A stretch of 64,000 bases of DNA, taken from Bacteroidia bacterium. Its GTDB lineage: Bacteria > Bacteroidota > Bacteroidia > 2-12-FULL-35-15. The number at the start of each line of letters is the position of its first letter. Position 1 is the stretch's first letter. The DNA lies in assembly GCA_030654175.1 (NCBI GenBank), contig JAURXZ010000024.1:248001-312000 (forward strand), given 5' to 3'. A program made the position numbers and the translations under genes. The notes under the pieces were generated by a model. It was not told the DNA's origin. It saw nothing but the letters and a program-made list of their open reading frames with translations, and ran no database searches. Below are positions 63,859 to 64,000 of the stretch, piece after piece.

Positions 63859-64000
63859 AGTTTGATAAATTATTAATTTGTCAAAGCGATTAGATGTTAA
63901 TTTGTTTAATACTTTTAACACCTGTTCGAATTATCAAATTTACACATTATCAAATTGATTTATTAATTCTTTTTCTTGGAAAATGAAGGTGTTTGTTAAT

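Noticed and set aside
63983-64000. ATGAAGGTGTTTGTTAAT at the right edge, a possible CDS start (MKVFVN)
   Set aside because: Too short to support; only six codons are visible.
1-64000. CRISPR array or intact transposase
   Set aside because: I saw no regular short repeats with unique spacers and no transposase or integrase gene; the repeats present are palindromic intergenic elements.

Overview
The window is a chromosome segment of a Bacteroidota bacterium (AT-rich by eye, class not resolved). The evidence is type IX secretion (T9SS) cargo tails of both type A and type B, two PorP/SprF proteins, Bacteroidota-style -7 promoter boxes (TAnnTTTG), almost no Shine-Dalgarno sequences, a DksA-like protein with a histone-H1-like tail, and many short palindromic intergenic repeats.

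Layout. 1-3.7 kb: end of a heavy-metal RND efflux locus (TolC-like segment cut by the window edge, CusB-type adaptor, HupE/UreJ protein, transmembrane anchor protein). 3.8-11 kb: housekeeping genes (secreted M28 peptidase, rpiB, nadA, mnmG, a methyltransferase) with three parS-like centromere sites clustered between and inside mnmG's downstream neighbours. This suggests the region lies near the replication origin. 11-15.4 kb: an accessory pocket with 1.2 kb of apparently non-coding DNA, an AlbA_2 (Schlafen-type) protein, a DUF6602-like possible nuclease and an XRE regulator broken by an in-frame TGA. 15.5-22.3 kb: a small membrane peptide, a CsgG-like secreted protein, a DMT-family protein and a signalling cluster (LytTR regulator, membrane-tethered receiver, hybrid histidine kinase, stand-alone Hpt). 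22.3-37.7 kb: a giant outer-membrane barrel-like protein, exodeoxyribonuclease III, a peptide-binding lipoprotein, an OmpA lipoprotein, the DksA/H1 fusion, ileS, a RidA protein and a PAS/HisKA_2 sensor kinase.

37.8-38.5 kb: a tRNA-Ala(GGC) locus with two defective 73-bp tandem tRNA copies upstream. Downstream is a GIY-YIG nuclease ORF followed by an exact 37-bp duplication of the tRNA 3' end. This is the strongest candidate here for an unusual mobile system. 38.6-40.2 kb: DUF2267 and DoxX genes, and a TPP riboswitch with a terminator but no recognisable thiamine gene after it. 40.2-57.7 kb: T9SS-related genes (BNR/GEVED giant, S74 chaperone protein, gliding-motility C-terminal-domain protein, two PorP/SprF proteins), plus an S9 peptidase, a lipoprotein and typA. 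57.8-63.9 kb: thrB and thrA, a transglutaminase-like protein and an acyl-CoA dehydrogenase, all on the minus strand.

A second theme is repeats. At least six families of palindromic intergenic repeats are visible. One family has four copies whose stems differ in sequence but keep their pairing. Another sits in frame inside ileS, and two more repeat-like tracts sit in frame inside the giant outer-membrane gene.
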